From positions 62,001-126,000 of the forward strand of contig JAOACD010000012.1 in assembly GCA_026417975.1 (NCBI GenBank): 64,000 nt of DNA, given 5' to 3'. Below the pieces are notes generated by a model. That model was given only the letters and a program-made list of their open reading frames with translations. It was not told the origin of the DNA and ran no database searches. The translations under genes and the position numbers were made by a program. This stretch comes from Melioribacter sp. (GTDB taxonomy: Bacteria > Bacteroidota > Ignavibacteria > Ignavibacteriales > Melioribacteraceae). Positions 1 through 10,000 of this stretch are shown in pieces (position 1 is the stretch's first letter; each line of letters opens with the position of its first letter).

Positions 1-1113
1 AAATTGGCACACTACAAAAAGGGAATAATTATAATTGGCTACAATAATTATGATGAACAATTCGCCATCCAGTGTACTAAATTATCAAAAGTTTTAAAAT
101 ACCCAATTTTTGCAGATGCATCTTCTGGTTTAAGATTCGGTAAGCATTCAAAAGAAAATTTTATTGACAATTTCACATCACTATTACGTTCAGAAAAATT
201 TATTAGAAAATTCGACCCAGATATTATTCTTCAATTTGGTAGCTCGCCAACATCGAATGTTGTTTTAAATTTCTATAAAGAATCAAAAGCAGAAAAAATA
301 TTAATAAATGAATTTGGCGATAAAAACGACCCATCTTTAACGGCAAAGACAATAATAAAAATAAATCCTGTAGAATTTTGTAGTAACATTCTCAAAAAAT
401 CAAAAAGTATAAAAAGAAAATCAGATTGGCTTAAAAGTATTCTTCAATTAAATAAAATAGTAGAAGAAATCAAGACAAAAAAATTAAAAGAAGAAAAAAT
501 TAATTTTGAAGGAAAAATTCTTTTTGAACTATTTAATATACTGCCTTCAAATTGTAATGTAATGATCTCAAATAGCTTACCAATACGCGATACTGATTTT
601 TTTGTATCATCATGTAATAAAAAAATTCATATTTTTTGTAATAGAGGTGCAAGCGGTATTGATGGTATAAATTCTACTGCACTTGGTATTGCAAAGCTCT
701 CGAAAATTCCTACTATTTTAGTTATAGGTGATTTAGCTTTTTATCACGACTTAAACGGTTTGCATAACGCTATTAAGTTCAACATACCACTAACTATAAT
801 TTTAATAAACAACAATGGAGGAGGAATTTTTGAATCACTTCCTATATCGAAATTTGGAAAAGTATATGTAGAAAATTTTGTTACTCCCACTAATCTCGAG
901 TTCGAAAAATTTATAAAGGCTTATGGAGGAATTTATTATACTGTAGATAATGATAACGACTTTAAAGTGAAACTCCTTTCTTCTCTAAAAAATAAAAAAT
1001 TATCGGTAATAGAAATCAAAACCAATGCTAAAAAATCAAAAATTAATAGAGAAAAAATCTGGAAGTCAATAACAGAATCAATTGATTTAAAGGTAAATGA
1101 AAATCAATATTAA
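1..1113 (+). CDS. menD: MenD, SEPHCHC synthase (5'-truncated by window edge)
   Basis: C-terminal ~370 residues of the thiamine-diphosphate enzyme that joins 2-oxoglutarate to isochorismate in menaquinone synthesis (cytosolic). The reading frame is open from the first base, and the TTG at 4 is probably an internal Leu, so the real start lies upstream; the family is usually about 550-590 residues. Visible are the ThDP/Mg-binding stretch GDLAFYHDLNGL and NNNGGGIFESLP, both characteristic of MenD, and the middle domain before them. The 3' end overlaps the start of menH by 17 bases, which indicates an operon. MenF (isochorismate synthase) is not in the window and is presumably further upstream. 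Confidence 0.93.
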   Translation, partial: KLAHYKKGIIIIGYNNYDEQFAIQCTKLSKVLKYPIFADASSGLRFGKHSKENFIDNFTSLLRSEKFIRKFDPDIILQFGSSPTSNVVLNFYKESKAEKILINEFGDKNDPSLTAKTIIKINPVEFCSNILKKSKSIKRKSDWLKSILQLNKIVEEIKTKKLKEEKINFEGKILFELFNILPSNCNVMISNSLPIRDTDFFVSSCNKKIHIFCNRGASGIDGINSTALGIAKLSKIPTILVIGDLAFYHDLNGLHNAIKFNIPLTIILINNNGGGIFESLPISKFGKVYVENFVTPTNLEFEKFIKAYGGIYYTVDNDNDFKVKLLSSLKNKKLSVIEIKTNAKKSKINREKIWKSITESIDLKVNENQY

Positions 1114-1930
1114 TCAGATAAACTTCAATATTATTCCTGATGACTTCAAATTCATTGAAGAAAAAATTCCTATAGTTTTTTTACATGGTTTTACAGGTTC
1201 TTCTGAAGATTGGACCTTTATTTTTGATAAGCTTCCAGAAAAATATTCTCCTTTAGCCATAGATTTAATTGGTCATGGTTTGAGTGACTCACCAGAAAAT
1301 CCCAATTTTTATACTTGCAGCGCAATAATAAACCAACTCGATTTAATATTTAATTTTCTTACAATAAAAAAACTCATTCTATGTGGTTATTCAATGGGAG
1401 GAAGAGCCGCTCTTTCTTACTGTATTCGTTATCCACAGAAGATTGTTGCTGCGATTCTCGAAAGTACAACTGCTGGAATTACTGATTATACGTTAAAAAA
1501 AGAAAAAGTAATTTCAGATTTTCTGCTTGCTGAAAAAATTAGAAAAGAAGGAATAAAAAGTTTTATTGATGATTGGATGAATAACTCCCTTTTTCAAAGT
1601 CTAAAAAAACTCCCAGATTTTGAAAACATTAAAAACAAAAAATATAAAAATAATGCCATTGGCTTATCTAATTCTCTAATAGGATTTACCACTGGATTAA
1701 TGCCAGATTATTGGAAGAAGCTAAATTTGTTAAACTTTCCAATTCTTTTAATTTCTGGAAACCTAGATGAAAAATACACTACTATAGCAAAAGAAATGAA
1801 ATTGAAACTTCCTGATGCAGAACATAAAATTGCCAATCAATGTGGGCACAATGTTCATTTAGAAAAACCTGATGTTTTTGTTAAATTTGTAAAAGAATTT
1901 TTAAAAAAAATTGAAAGGGAATATTTATGA
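1097..1930 (+). CDS. menH: MenH, SHCHC synthase (alpha/beta hydrolase)
   Basis: A 277-residue alpha/beta-hydrolase-fold protein placed to act directly after MenD, eliminating pyruvate from SEPHCHC. The sequence shows FLHGFTG (oxyanion region, about residues 28-34), the nucleophile elbow GYSMGGR with Ser99, an acid-bearing GNLDEKY segment and the catalytic His in [10 protein letters not shown] near the C-terminus. GYSMGGR matches the MenH form of the elbow. The gene overlaps menD upstream and menB downstream (4-base ATGA overlap). On fold alone it could be another hydrolase; position makes MenH by far the best call. Confidence 0.9.
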   Translation: MKININQINFNIIPDDFKFIEEKIPIVFLHGFTGSSEDWTFIFDKLPEKYSPLAIDLIGHGLSDSPENPNFYTCSAIINQLDLIFNFLTIKKLILCGYSMGGRAALSYCIRYPQKIVAAILESTTAGITDYTLKKEKVISDFLLAEKIRKEGIKSFIDDWMNNSLFQSLKKLPDFENIKNKKYKNNAIGLSNSLIGFTTGLMPDYWKKLNLLNFPILLISGNLDEKYTTIAKEMKLKLPDAEHKIANQCGHNVHLEKPDVFVKFVKEFLKKIEREYL

Positions 1931-2760
1931 ACTACAATTGGATAAAAGTTAAAGACTACCAGGACATTATATATGAAAAAATGGACGGCATTGCAAAAAT
2001 TACAATTAATCGACCAGAAAAAAGAAATGCATTTAGACCAGAAACTGTTTCAGAACTTTATGACGCATTTAATGATGCACGTGAAGATACCAATATTGGA
2101 GTAATTCTATTAACTGGTAAAGGACCTGCAAAAGATGGTAAATATGCATTTTGCTCTGGAGGAGACCAATCAGTTCGAGGCGATAAAGGTTATGTTGGTA
2201 AAGATGGTGTTCCTAGACTTAATATACTTGATGTTCAAAGACAAATTAGAAGCATACCAAAGCCAGTAATCGCTCTTGTAGCAGGTTATGCAATTGGGGG
2301 TGGTCATGTTTTACATGTAGTATGCGATTTAACTATTGCCGCAGATAATGCAATATTTGGTCAAACTGGTCCAAAAGTGGGAAGTTTCGACGGAGGTTTT
2401 GGAGCAAGCTACTTAGCAAGAATTGTCGGACAAAAAAAAGCAAGAGAAATATGGTACCTTTGCCGTCAATATAATGCTCAAGAAGCACTAGAAATGGGAC
2501 TTGTTAACAAAGTTGTTCCCGTAGAACAATTAGAAGAAGAAGGTATTAAATGGGCAAAAGAAATTCTTGAAAAAAGTCCTCTTGCTATTAGACTGTTAAA
2601 ATCTGCTTTTAATGCAGAACTTGACGGTCAAGCTGGAATTCAAGAATTAGCAGGAAATGCAACTTTACTGTATTATATGACAGAAGAAGCTCAGGAAGGT
2701 AAAAATGCATATCTTGAAAAAAGAAAACCTGACTTTTCGAAATTTCCAAGAGTACCTTAG
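1927..2760 (+). CDS. menB: MenB, 1,4-dihydroxy-2-naphthoyl-CoA synthase
   Basis: A 277-residue crotonase-fold enzyme that closes the second ring of naphthoquinone from o-succinylbenzoyl-CoA. The family-diagnostic runs [26 protein letters not shown] and [14 protein letters not shown] are all present, as is the C-terminal motif [11 protein letters not shown]. The [10 protein letters not shown] segment carries the Gly of bicarbonate-dependent (E. coli-type) MenB enzymes rather than an acidic residue. It starts inside the menH stop (ATGA). A 214-base gap follows before menA. Confidence 0.97.
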   Translation: MNYNWIKVKDYQDIIYEKMDGIAKITINRPEKRNAFRPETVSELYDAFNDAREDTNIGVILLTGKGPAKDGKYAFCSGGDQSVRGDKGYVGKDGVPRLNILDVQRQIRSIPKPVIALVAGYAIGGGHVLHVVCDLTIAADNAIFGQTGPKVGSFDGGFGASYLARIVGQKKAREIWYLCRQYNAQEALEMGLVNKVVPVEQLEEEGIKWAKEILEKSPLAIRLLKSAFNAELDGQAGIQELAGNATLLYYMTEEAQEGKNAYLEKRKPDFSKFPRVP

Positions 2761-2974
2761 TTAATAATTCGACTATTTATGCTCAACTTTCAATAACAAC
2801 GTTTAAAAATATAGTATAAAAGTAAACCTCAAAAAATAAATCTCAATTTATTTTATAACTTTGTTCTTTATTTTCTCATAAAAGCTATTTGAAAAATTGA
2901 AAATAAAAGGCAAAGTAAATATGTTTTAATCAACATAAAAAAACTATACTAATAGGAAAATATCAATAGAGTAA

Positions 2975-3889
2975 ATGAACTTTAATAACATATTCAATAA
3001 AACTCAATTAAGAAACTTAAAAGTCTCCGCTTGGATTTTAGCTGCCAGACCTAAAACTCTCCCCGCCGCCATTACACCTGTAATCGTCGGGACCTCTGTA
3101 GCAATTTATTATGGCAAATTTAATTTCTATCCCTCACTAATTGCATTGCTATGTTCTTTACTATTTCAAATAGGTGCAAATTTTGTTAATGATTTATTCG
3201 ATTACTACCACGGAACAGATAAAAAAGATAGAATAGGACCACAAAGAGCTGTTGCCTCGGGATTAATTTCTCCTGACGAAATGAAAAAAGGAATAATCAT
3301 TGTGTTTAGTATTAGCTTTTTATTGGGCTTATATCTTGTCTACGTTGGTGGATTACTTATTTTATTGATTGGAATTCTTGCAATCGCTACTTCAATTGCC
3401 TACACAGCAGGACCTTTTCCTTTAGCATATCATGCACTCGGTGATATAGCCGTTTTCATTTTTTTTGGTTTAGTTGGAACTATTGGGACATATTACGTAA
3501 ATGCTCAGGAAATATCAGAACTTTCTTTTTGGGCTTCGATTCCTGTGGGCGCTCTTATAACAAATATTTTAGTCGTCAATAATTACAGAGATATTGAAGA
3601 AGATAAACTAAGTGGTAAAAAAACTCTTGCTGTTTTATTAGGTGTAAAGTTCACTAGAGTACAATATATTTCATTATTAATAATTTCATATTTACTTCTA
3701 CTAATAATTTACTTTGAATTCAAAAAAGACTTTTTTGTTTTTCTTCCTTTTCTATCATTGCCTCTAACAATAAAGCTTGTAAAAATGATTTTTACCTACA
3801 AAGGAAAAGAATTAAATAAAACACTAGAATTAACTGCAAAACTTTCTATTTTTTATGGAATTCTTTTAGCCGCAGGACTTCTTTTATGA
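2975..3889 (+). CDS. menA: MenA, 1,4-dihydroxy-2-naphthoate polyprenyltransferase
   Basis: A 304-residue, highly hydrophobic UbiA-family integral membrane protein that attaches the polyprenyl tail to DHNA. The first aspartate-rich motif is NDLFDYYHGTDKKDR and the second is NNYRDIEEDKLSGKKTLA, the Mg-prenyl-diphosphate-binding pair of the family. Roughly eight membrane helices can be read. The ATG at 2975 is preceded by an AGGAAAA-like ribosome site. The last codons overlap the menC start as ATGA, so menA, menC and menE are translationally coupled. Confidence 0.93.
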   Translation: MNFNNIFNKTQLRNLKVSAWILAARPKTLPAAITPVIVGTSVAIYYGKFNFYPSLIALLCSLLFQIGANFVNDLFDYYHGTDKKDRIGPQRAVASGLISPDEMKKGIIIVFSISFLLGLYLVYVGGLLILLIGILAIATSIAYTAGPFPLAYHALGDIAVFIFFGLVGTIGTYYVNAQEISELSFWASIPVGALITNILVVNNYRDIEEDKLSGKKTLAVLLGVKFTRVQYISLLIISYLLLLIIYFEFKKDFFVFLPFLSLPLTIKLVKMIFTYKGKELNKTLELTAKLSIFYGILLAAGLLL

Positions 3890-4941
3890 TCATAAAAATA
3901 ATTAAATACTTTCCTTTTTCTTTAACCTTTAAATCAAATTTTACAAATTCACAAAATTCTTATAACACAAGAAATTTATTTATTATAAAAGCAAAAGATG
4001 AATTTAATAATATAACTTATGGCGAAATATCTCCAGAAATTAAATTGCCGAAACAAAATTCCATAGAAGACGAATTAAAGTCTTTATTTGAAAAAGAAAT
4101 CACTTTAAGCAATGACTTTAATGAAGCACATGAGCAAATAAAAAATCTCCCTTTTACTTCTCCAATTAAATCTTCTATCGAACAGATTTATTTGAACCTC
4201 CTATTCATTAACAATAAAATTGATATCCATAATCTTTTTAAAAAAAACTTTAAATCTTATATCAATGTAAATGCTATAATAGATATCTCTGATATATCTA
4301 CAACTAAAAATAAAATTAGAACCAAATACGAGAACGGTTACAAAACCTTTAAAATAAAGGTGGGAAGAAAAAATTTTGAAGATGATTTATTATTAATTGA
4401 AAGCATTTATAAAGAATACAATAATAATATCAAATTAAGACTAGATGCAAATGGGAGTTGGTATTTAAAAGAAGCAATAAAAAACATTCAATTATTAGAA
4501 AATTTCAATATCGAATACATTGAAGAACCAAGTCAAAGTCTACAAGAAAATCTTAAGTTGGCCGAATTATCAAGCATAAAGATTGCATTGGACGAATCTC
4601 TAAAAAATTTTAATGATGCTAAAAATATTATAGACAACTTTAATATAAGCTTCATTGTTGTAAAACCATTGACTCATTATGGAATATTCGATACAGTTAA
4701 ACTTATAGATCATGCAGAATTAAAAAATAAAAACATAATTATTTCTTCCAATTTTGAAAGCTCGATTGGTAAGAGTGCTTTAGTTTTTTTAGCAGCTTAC
4801 ACATCCCATAACTTTGCTCACGGTTTAGATATAACTGAATTTTACTTGCAGGATATATGTGAAGATAGTTATGCTGCCTACAACGGTAAAATAAAATTTG
4901 ATATATCTACTTTTCCACCAAATTTCAAATTACTATTATGA
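3886..4941 (+). CDS. menC: MenC, o-succinylbenzoate synthase
   Basis: A 351-residue enolase-superfamily enzyme that dehydrates SHCHC to o-succinylbenzoate. The sequence shows the KxK base at 156-158 (FKIKVG), metal ligands in RLDANGSW (Asp187), YIEEP (Glu213/214) and ALDES (Asp236), and the second base in VVKP (Lys260). This is the complete OSBS residue set. Both ends overlap neighbouring men genes by ATGA. Paralogous muconate/dipeptide-epimerase functions are unlikely given the operon. Confidence 0.92.
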   Translation: MIIKIIKYFPFSLTFKSNFTNSQNSYNTRNLFIIKAKDEFNNITYGEISPEIKLPKQNSIEDELKSLFEKEITLSNDFNEAHEQIKNLPFTSPIKSSIEQIYLNLLFINNKIDIHNLFKKNFKSYINVNAIIDISDISTTKNKIRTKYENGYKTFKIKVGRKNFEDDLLLIESIYKEYNNNIKLRLDANGSWYLKEAIKNIQLLENFNIEYIEEPSQSLQENLKLAELSSIKIALDESLKNFNDAKNIIDNFNISFIVVKPLTHYGIFDTVKLIDHAELKNKNIIISSNFESSIGKSALVFLAAYTSHNFAHGLDITEFYLQDICEDSYAAYNGKIKFDISTFPPNFKLLL

Positions 4942-6401
4942 TTACTATTTCAAACTACACTTACTGGCTCGAAGAACAAGCAAAGTTAAACCAGAACATA
5001 ATCGCTATCATTGCTCAAGATAAAAAAATAAACTATAAAGAATATTTTAAACTTTCTCAAACATATTTCAGTTACTTACGAAGATTGGGGATTCAAAAAG
5101 GTGATAAAGTAGGACTCATTATAGGAAACTCTCCTGAATTTTTATTTATAATTAATGCGCTATGGTTCTGTAATGCAATACCAGTTCCACTAAACTATAG
5201 ATTAACAATAAATGAATTGAACCAACAAATCAATTTTCTTAGAATAAAGCATTTAATAGTTGACGAGAAAGGCTATCATTTTACTAAGGATATAAATCTT
5301 AAAACCATTTCTATATCAGATTTTAAAAAGAAAAATAGTTTTAAGCACGAAGATTACATTATTCAAGATTTTTCACTTAACAATGAAGCATTAATAATGT
5401 TCACATCTGGAAGTACAGGGATGCCAAAAGCAGTAGTTCACACTTTTGAAAGCATAATGGAAAGTGTAATTGCATTAGACTCTTTAGTTTATTTGACAAA
5501 AGCAGATATATGGCTTGCTTCCCTGCCTTTTTATCATATTGGCGGATTTATGATAATTTGTCGTTCATTAATTACTGGTAGTACTTTAGTTATTCCCGAT
5601 TCTATAAAACATGAAAGTATAAAGTCATCACTTTTAGATTACATGCCATCGCATGCTTCGTTTGTATCAACCACTTTATACAAACTGCTTGAAGACAATT
5701 TCATACCACCAAGAAATCTGAAATATGTTTTTCTTGGTGGGGGACCTATAGACTCAACACTTTACAAAAAAGCTATTGACCTTGGATGGAACGTTATTAA
5801 AGTCTATGGCTCCACAGAAACATGTTCAATGGTTACCGCGCTTTCCATTAATGATTATAAAGAAAAAATAGATTCAGTAGGTAAACCACTAAAAAATGTT
5901 CAACTAAAAATTGTAGATGTCAATGGAAATAATTTACCTCCATTACAAAAAGGTGAAATAGCTATTAAAAGTAAAACTCTAATGAAAAAATATTATGGTA
6001 TAGAAGAATACAAAAAGACAAAAGATGAATTTTTTTTAACTGGCGATATAGGTTGGATTGATGATGATGGTTTCTTATTCATCGAATCGAGAAAAGACAA
6101 TATTATAATAACAGGGGGGGAAAATGTTAACGTAACTGAAGTAGAAAACGCAATTAGAAAATTAGACTTTATCGAAGATGTCTATGTATTTCCTGAGAAA
6201 GATTTATTATGGGGCCAAGCCATTAGTGCTGCCGTTGTGTTAGCAAAAAAAGTTGAAATTGATCAAATAAAAAAACTATTAAGAGAGTTTTTACCCTCTT
6301 TTAAGATCCCAAAAAATTTTTACTTTATTACTGAAATCCCAAGAAACGAATTGGGGAAGGTAGATAAAATCAAACTTATGTCTCAAATAAAAAAATCTTA
6401 A
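4938..6401 (+). CDS. menE: MenE, o-succinylbenzoate-CoA ligase
   Basis: A 487-residue AMP-forming acyl-CoA synthetase that makes o-succinylbenzoyl-CoA. The P-loop FTSGSTGMPK lies at 155-164, followed by GSTETC, the adenylate-binding TGDIGWIDDDG and the C-terminal catalytic Lys region NELGKVDK. Length is typical for MenE. It is the last gene of the men cluster. Its TAA ends at 6401, the base before the stop codon of the convergent response-regulator gene, so there is no intergenic space for a conventional terminator. Confidence 0.93.
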   Translation: MITISNYTYWLEEQAKLNQNIIAIIAQDKKINYKEYFKLSQTYFSYLRRLGIQKGDKVGLIIGNSPEFLFIINALWFCNAIPVPLNYRLTINELNQQINFLRIKHLIVDEKGYHFTKDINLKTISISDFKKKNSFKHEDYIIQDFSLNNEALIMFTSGSTGMPKAVVHTFESIMESVIALDSLVYLTKADIWLASLPFYHIGGFMIICRSLITGSTLVIPDSIKHESIKSSLLDYMPSHASFVSTTLYKLLEDNFIPPRNLKYVFLGGGPIDSTLYKKAIDLGWNVIKVYGSTETCSMVTALSINDYKEKIDSVGKPLKNVQLKIVDVNGNNLPPLQKGEIAIKSKTLMKKYYGIEEYKKTKDEFFLTGDIGWIDDDGFLFIESRKDNIIITGGENVNVTEVENAIRKLDFIEDVYVFPEKDLLWGQAISAAVVLAKKVEIDQIKKLLREFLPSFKIPKNFYFITEIPRNELGKVDKIKLMSQIKKS

Positions 6402-7076
6402 TTATTCTTGACTACCTTCTGCTTCAAGATCAACAATATGTAAATTATTTACATAAGGTGTAATAACTGGTTTTTTAATAGAACCAAGTTTTTCCAGCAC
6501 TTTAATAATATCTTTTGCAGCATTTTCAATAAATTCAATTCTTTTCAAAATTACTTCTTTAGAAAAATTTTCTTTTGACAATTCTCGTCTTATCGCTGCA
6601 GTTGAAAGATTAATAAGTGTTAAGGGTTGCTTAATTTCATGATTCGCTGTAGTAACAGTAGCGGCAAAGGTCTTTATTTTTTCAAGCTCAATTAAAAACT
6701 TATTTGTTTCGCTGAATCGTAATGCAGAATTAATTCTTGCTATCAACTCTGTCTTATTAAAAGGTTTTTTAATATAATCGAAAGCTCCTGCTTGCAAACC
6801 TTCTTTAAGATTTTCTGCTTCTGTTAGAGCTGTAAGTAATATTATGGGAATTTGTTTTGTATCTTCTCGAGATGTTAAAGTTCTACACACATCATAACCA
6901 GAAATTCCAGGCATCATTATATCAAGAAGTATCAAATCAGGTTTTTCTTCTATAGCTTTTTGAATTCCCATTTGACCATCATAAGCTTTTATAACCTCAA
7001 AGCCTTCTTGTTCAAGTCTATCTTGAATTAAAAACACATTGTCGGGATAATCATCTATTACTAAGATCTTTTTCAT
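6402..7076 (-). CDS. Response regulator with C-terminal HisKA-like helical tail
   Basis: A 224-residue protein. Residues 1-120 form a canonical receiver with phosphoacceptor Asp52 (LLDIMMP), the acidic pair in IDDY and Lys104 in YIKKPF. After a linker, residues 130-200 are helical and contain NHEIKQPLTLI, which resembles a histidine-kinase H-box (His146) and DHp dimerisation helix. No ATPase domain follows, so it cannot autophosphorylate by itself. It may act as a phosphotransfer or dimerisation partner. It overlaps the hybrid kinase upstream by ATGA, so the two are probably co-translated partners. There is no DNA-binding domain. Confidence 0.85.
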   Translation of the reverse strand: MKKILVIDDYPDNVFLIQDRLEQEGFEVIKAYDGQMGIQKAIEEKPDLILLDIMMPGISGYDVCRTLTSREDTKQIPIILLTALTEAENLKEGLQAGAFDYIKKPFNKTELIARINSALRFSETNKFLIELEKIKTFAATVTTANHEIKQPLTLINLSTAAIRRELSKENFSKEVILKRIEFIENAAKDIIKVLEKLGSIKKPVITPYVNNLHIVDLEAEGSQE

Positions 7077-10000
7077 AATATTGCAGCTTTTACTTTAAGA
7101 TATTTTTTAATTTGTGCAGCCAGCGATGATAAGTCTATTGGTTTTGTTATTAATCCATTAAATCCATTCTTTTCAATCACTTCTTTGTTTTCAAGCATAG
7201 CATAAGCTGTTAATGCAATAACAGGAGTATTAGCTGTTCTATTGCTTGAACGAATTCTTCTTATAGTTTCAAAGCCATCCATTGTTGGCATCATTATATC
7301 TAACAAAATTAAATCTGGAACTACATGATTCAGAGTAAGCAAGCATTCCATTCCATTATGTGCAAATATTGTATTGCAATCAAGTTTTCTAATAAACTCT
7401 CCTAAAGTAAAGAGTGTATCTTCGTCATCATCAACAATCATAATAGTTGGTTTAAGAGAACTATAATTTAAATCTATTGGTTCCTTCTTTCTTGGTGAAT
7501 ATTCTACCATTAGATTTAATCTTTTATTTGCTTCGCTATCATCTATTTGTAATCTATCCTTTATGTACTTTAATATATCAAGCGGATGATTTTTTTCTCT
7601 CAAAGTTATTGCATCAAAAGTTTGCGACAAATCTTTTACTTCTTCTTCTGCAAAATTTTGTGGCATAACAAAAACTATATTAGTATTTCTCGTATATCTA
7701 TTTTGTCTAATCATAGAGCTAAACAATAAAGCATCGGACTTAAAAGATTCCACATCAATCAAATATAGTTGTGGTTGACCATAATCAATAAGAGAGATTG
7801 TTGCCTCAAGTGAACTTTTATATTCAAAAGTAATTTCAGAAGGAATTAATTCTTTGACAATCTCTAATTCTGACTTATTAGAACTTGCGTAAATAACTTT
7901 TTCAAGTTTTATCTTCGAAAATTCTTCTATATTTCTAATTAATCTACGTAAGCACTGTTGCTCCAAAGGTTTTAAAATGTAATCAAAAATATTCGGAGCC
8001 CATCCAACCTTTTCGTTTTCCATTATATTAAAAATTATTATTGTAGTATTGCTAGTCGATGGATTTTTTCTTAACTCCAATATTGTCTGCCATATATTTC
8101 CATCAATAATTTTAGAATTAATTAGTATAACACCAAATTTTTTTTCTTTAACTAATTCTAATAGTTTATTTGCACTATTGACTGTAATAACGTTAAAATT
8201 ATATGTAATCAAATAATCTTCAATTAACTTGTTTGAGCTTTCTATGCTTCCTGCAATCAAAGCTAAATCTATATTATGTTCGTATATATCGTCTTTAATC
8301 TTCAAAAAATCATATTCCCTAACCTCAATAACAACATTATTCAGTTCAAAAGAAAATTTAGTCCCTTTGCCTACTTCACTAATTAATTCAAGCGAACTAC
8401 CAAGCATTTCAACAAATCTTTTGCAAATAGCAAGTCCTAATCCCACTCCTCCAAGTTTATTGGATGTTTTAGTTTCAATCTGAGCAAATTCTGTAAAAAT
8501 TTCCTCTTTATTATCTTTAGAGATACCTGGACCAGTATCTTCAACACTAAATTTAATGGAATTATTTTGTTTTAATTCAACTGATAATTTTACTTCACCT
8601 TTTTCTGTAAATTTAACTGCGTTCACCAACAAATTAGATAGAATATGTTCTAGCTTATCCTTATCCGTATATAATAAAATGCTTTTTCTTTCGGGTGTCG
8701 ATATTACAAATTTTAGTTTTTTTTCTTCTGCTAGTCCTTTAATATTCTGTTTTAATTCTTCTATTAAATCACTAAGTAAGAATTTTTCCTTTTTCACATC
8801 TACTTTACCAGATTCCAGGCGAGAAAATTCAAGTATGTTAGTAATTAAACGAAGAAGTTTTTTACCATTCCTATAAATAATATTTAATCTTTCATTCCAT
8901 TCTTTGTTAATATAATTCTCTTTAATAAGCAATTCCGTTAAACCAAGTATAGATATAAGTGGAGTTCTAAGTTCGTGTGACATATTTGCAAGAAACTGGG
9001 ATTTCACTTTTGTAAGTTCTTCTGCTCTTAGTCTTTGCTTTTCAAGTTCATTTGCTTTTTCTCTTAGCTGATTATGAAGTTCTTTAAGTTGTTCATTTTG
9101 CTTACTTATTTGTTCATTCTGCTTTTGATATTCTTCGTTTAATTTTTTAAGTTCTTCAACATAATTTTCAAGTCTTTCAAGAGTTATTGCATTTACTATT
9201 CCAATTGCTAAGTGCTCTTGAATGCTATTTAAATAACTTTTAACATCACAACATGGAATATTTTCTGATGCTAATTCAATAATTGCTACAACTTCTTTAT
9301 TGTATAATATTGGATAAATCAACAAATACTTAATTTTTATTGATGTTAATCCTGTTTTTATTTCGGGGTAATTTTCATTAAAGTAAAATTCTAGGTATTC
9401 TTTATTTAGTATTACATTAGAATGAATTTCTGTTGAAAAATTTAACTCTCTTGATTCTTTTCTTATTCCATAAGAAGATACTAATCTTAATGAATTTCCT
9501 TCGACCGTATAAAGAAGACCGAATGAACACTTAGTAGTAGTTGCAATTTTTTTAATTGCAGCTTCAGATACTTCTTTTAAGGTGGGATTTTGATTTATCA
9601 ATTTTATAAAATCTGTGTACTGCTTTTCTATTTCTTCCTTTTTTTGAATAACATCAAGCATTCTATTAAAAGCCACGCCAAGTTTACCAATCTCATCTTT
9701 TGTAATTACAGGTACACGATGTTCTAAATTTCCTTTAGAAGTAACTTCAGTAGCCTCACTTAAAAGAGAAATTTGTTTACGAAATTTATAAGTAAAAACA
9801 AGAACAAATATAAAAGTAAGAGTTGCTCCGGCAATTACTATTAAGAAAATAACATTCCTTAAAACAGTTCTAAAGTTAGCAGCTTCATTAAAAGAAGAAA
9901 ATATTATAAAATTAATTTTCCCTTCGGGGATTAAAAGCTGGTTAGGTTTATAAGTAACTGCTATAAAATCGGAGTTTTCATACTGAACGGTATAAAGATC

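Noticed and set aside
2761-2974. The gap between menB and menA, examined for a small gene or riboswitch.
   Set aside because: Only AT-rich sequence without a stable hairpin or coding frame was seen; it may hold an internal promoter for menACE.
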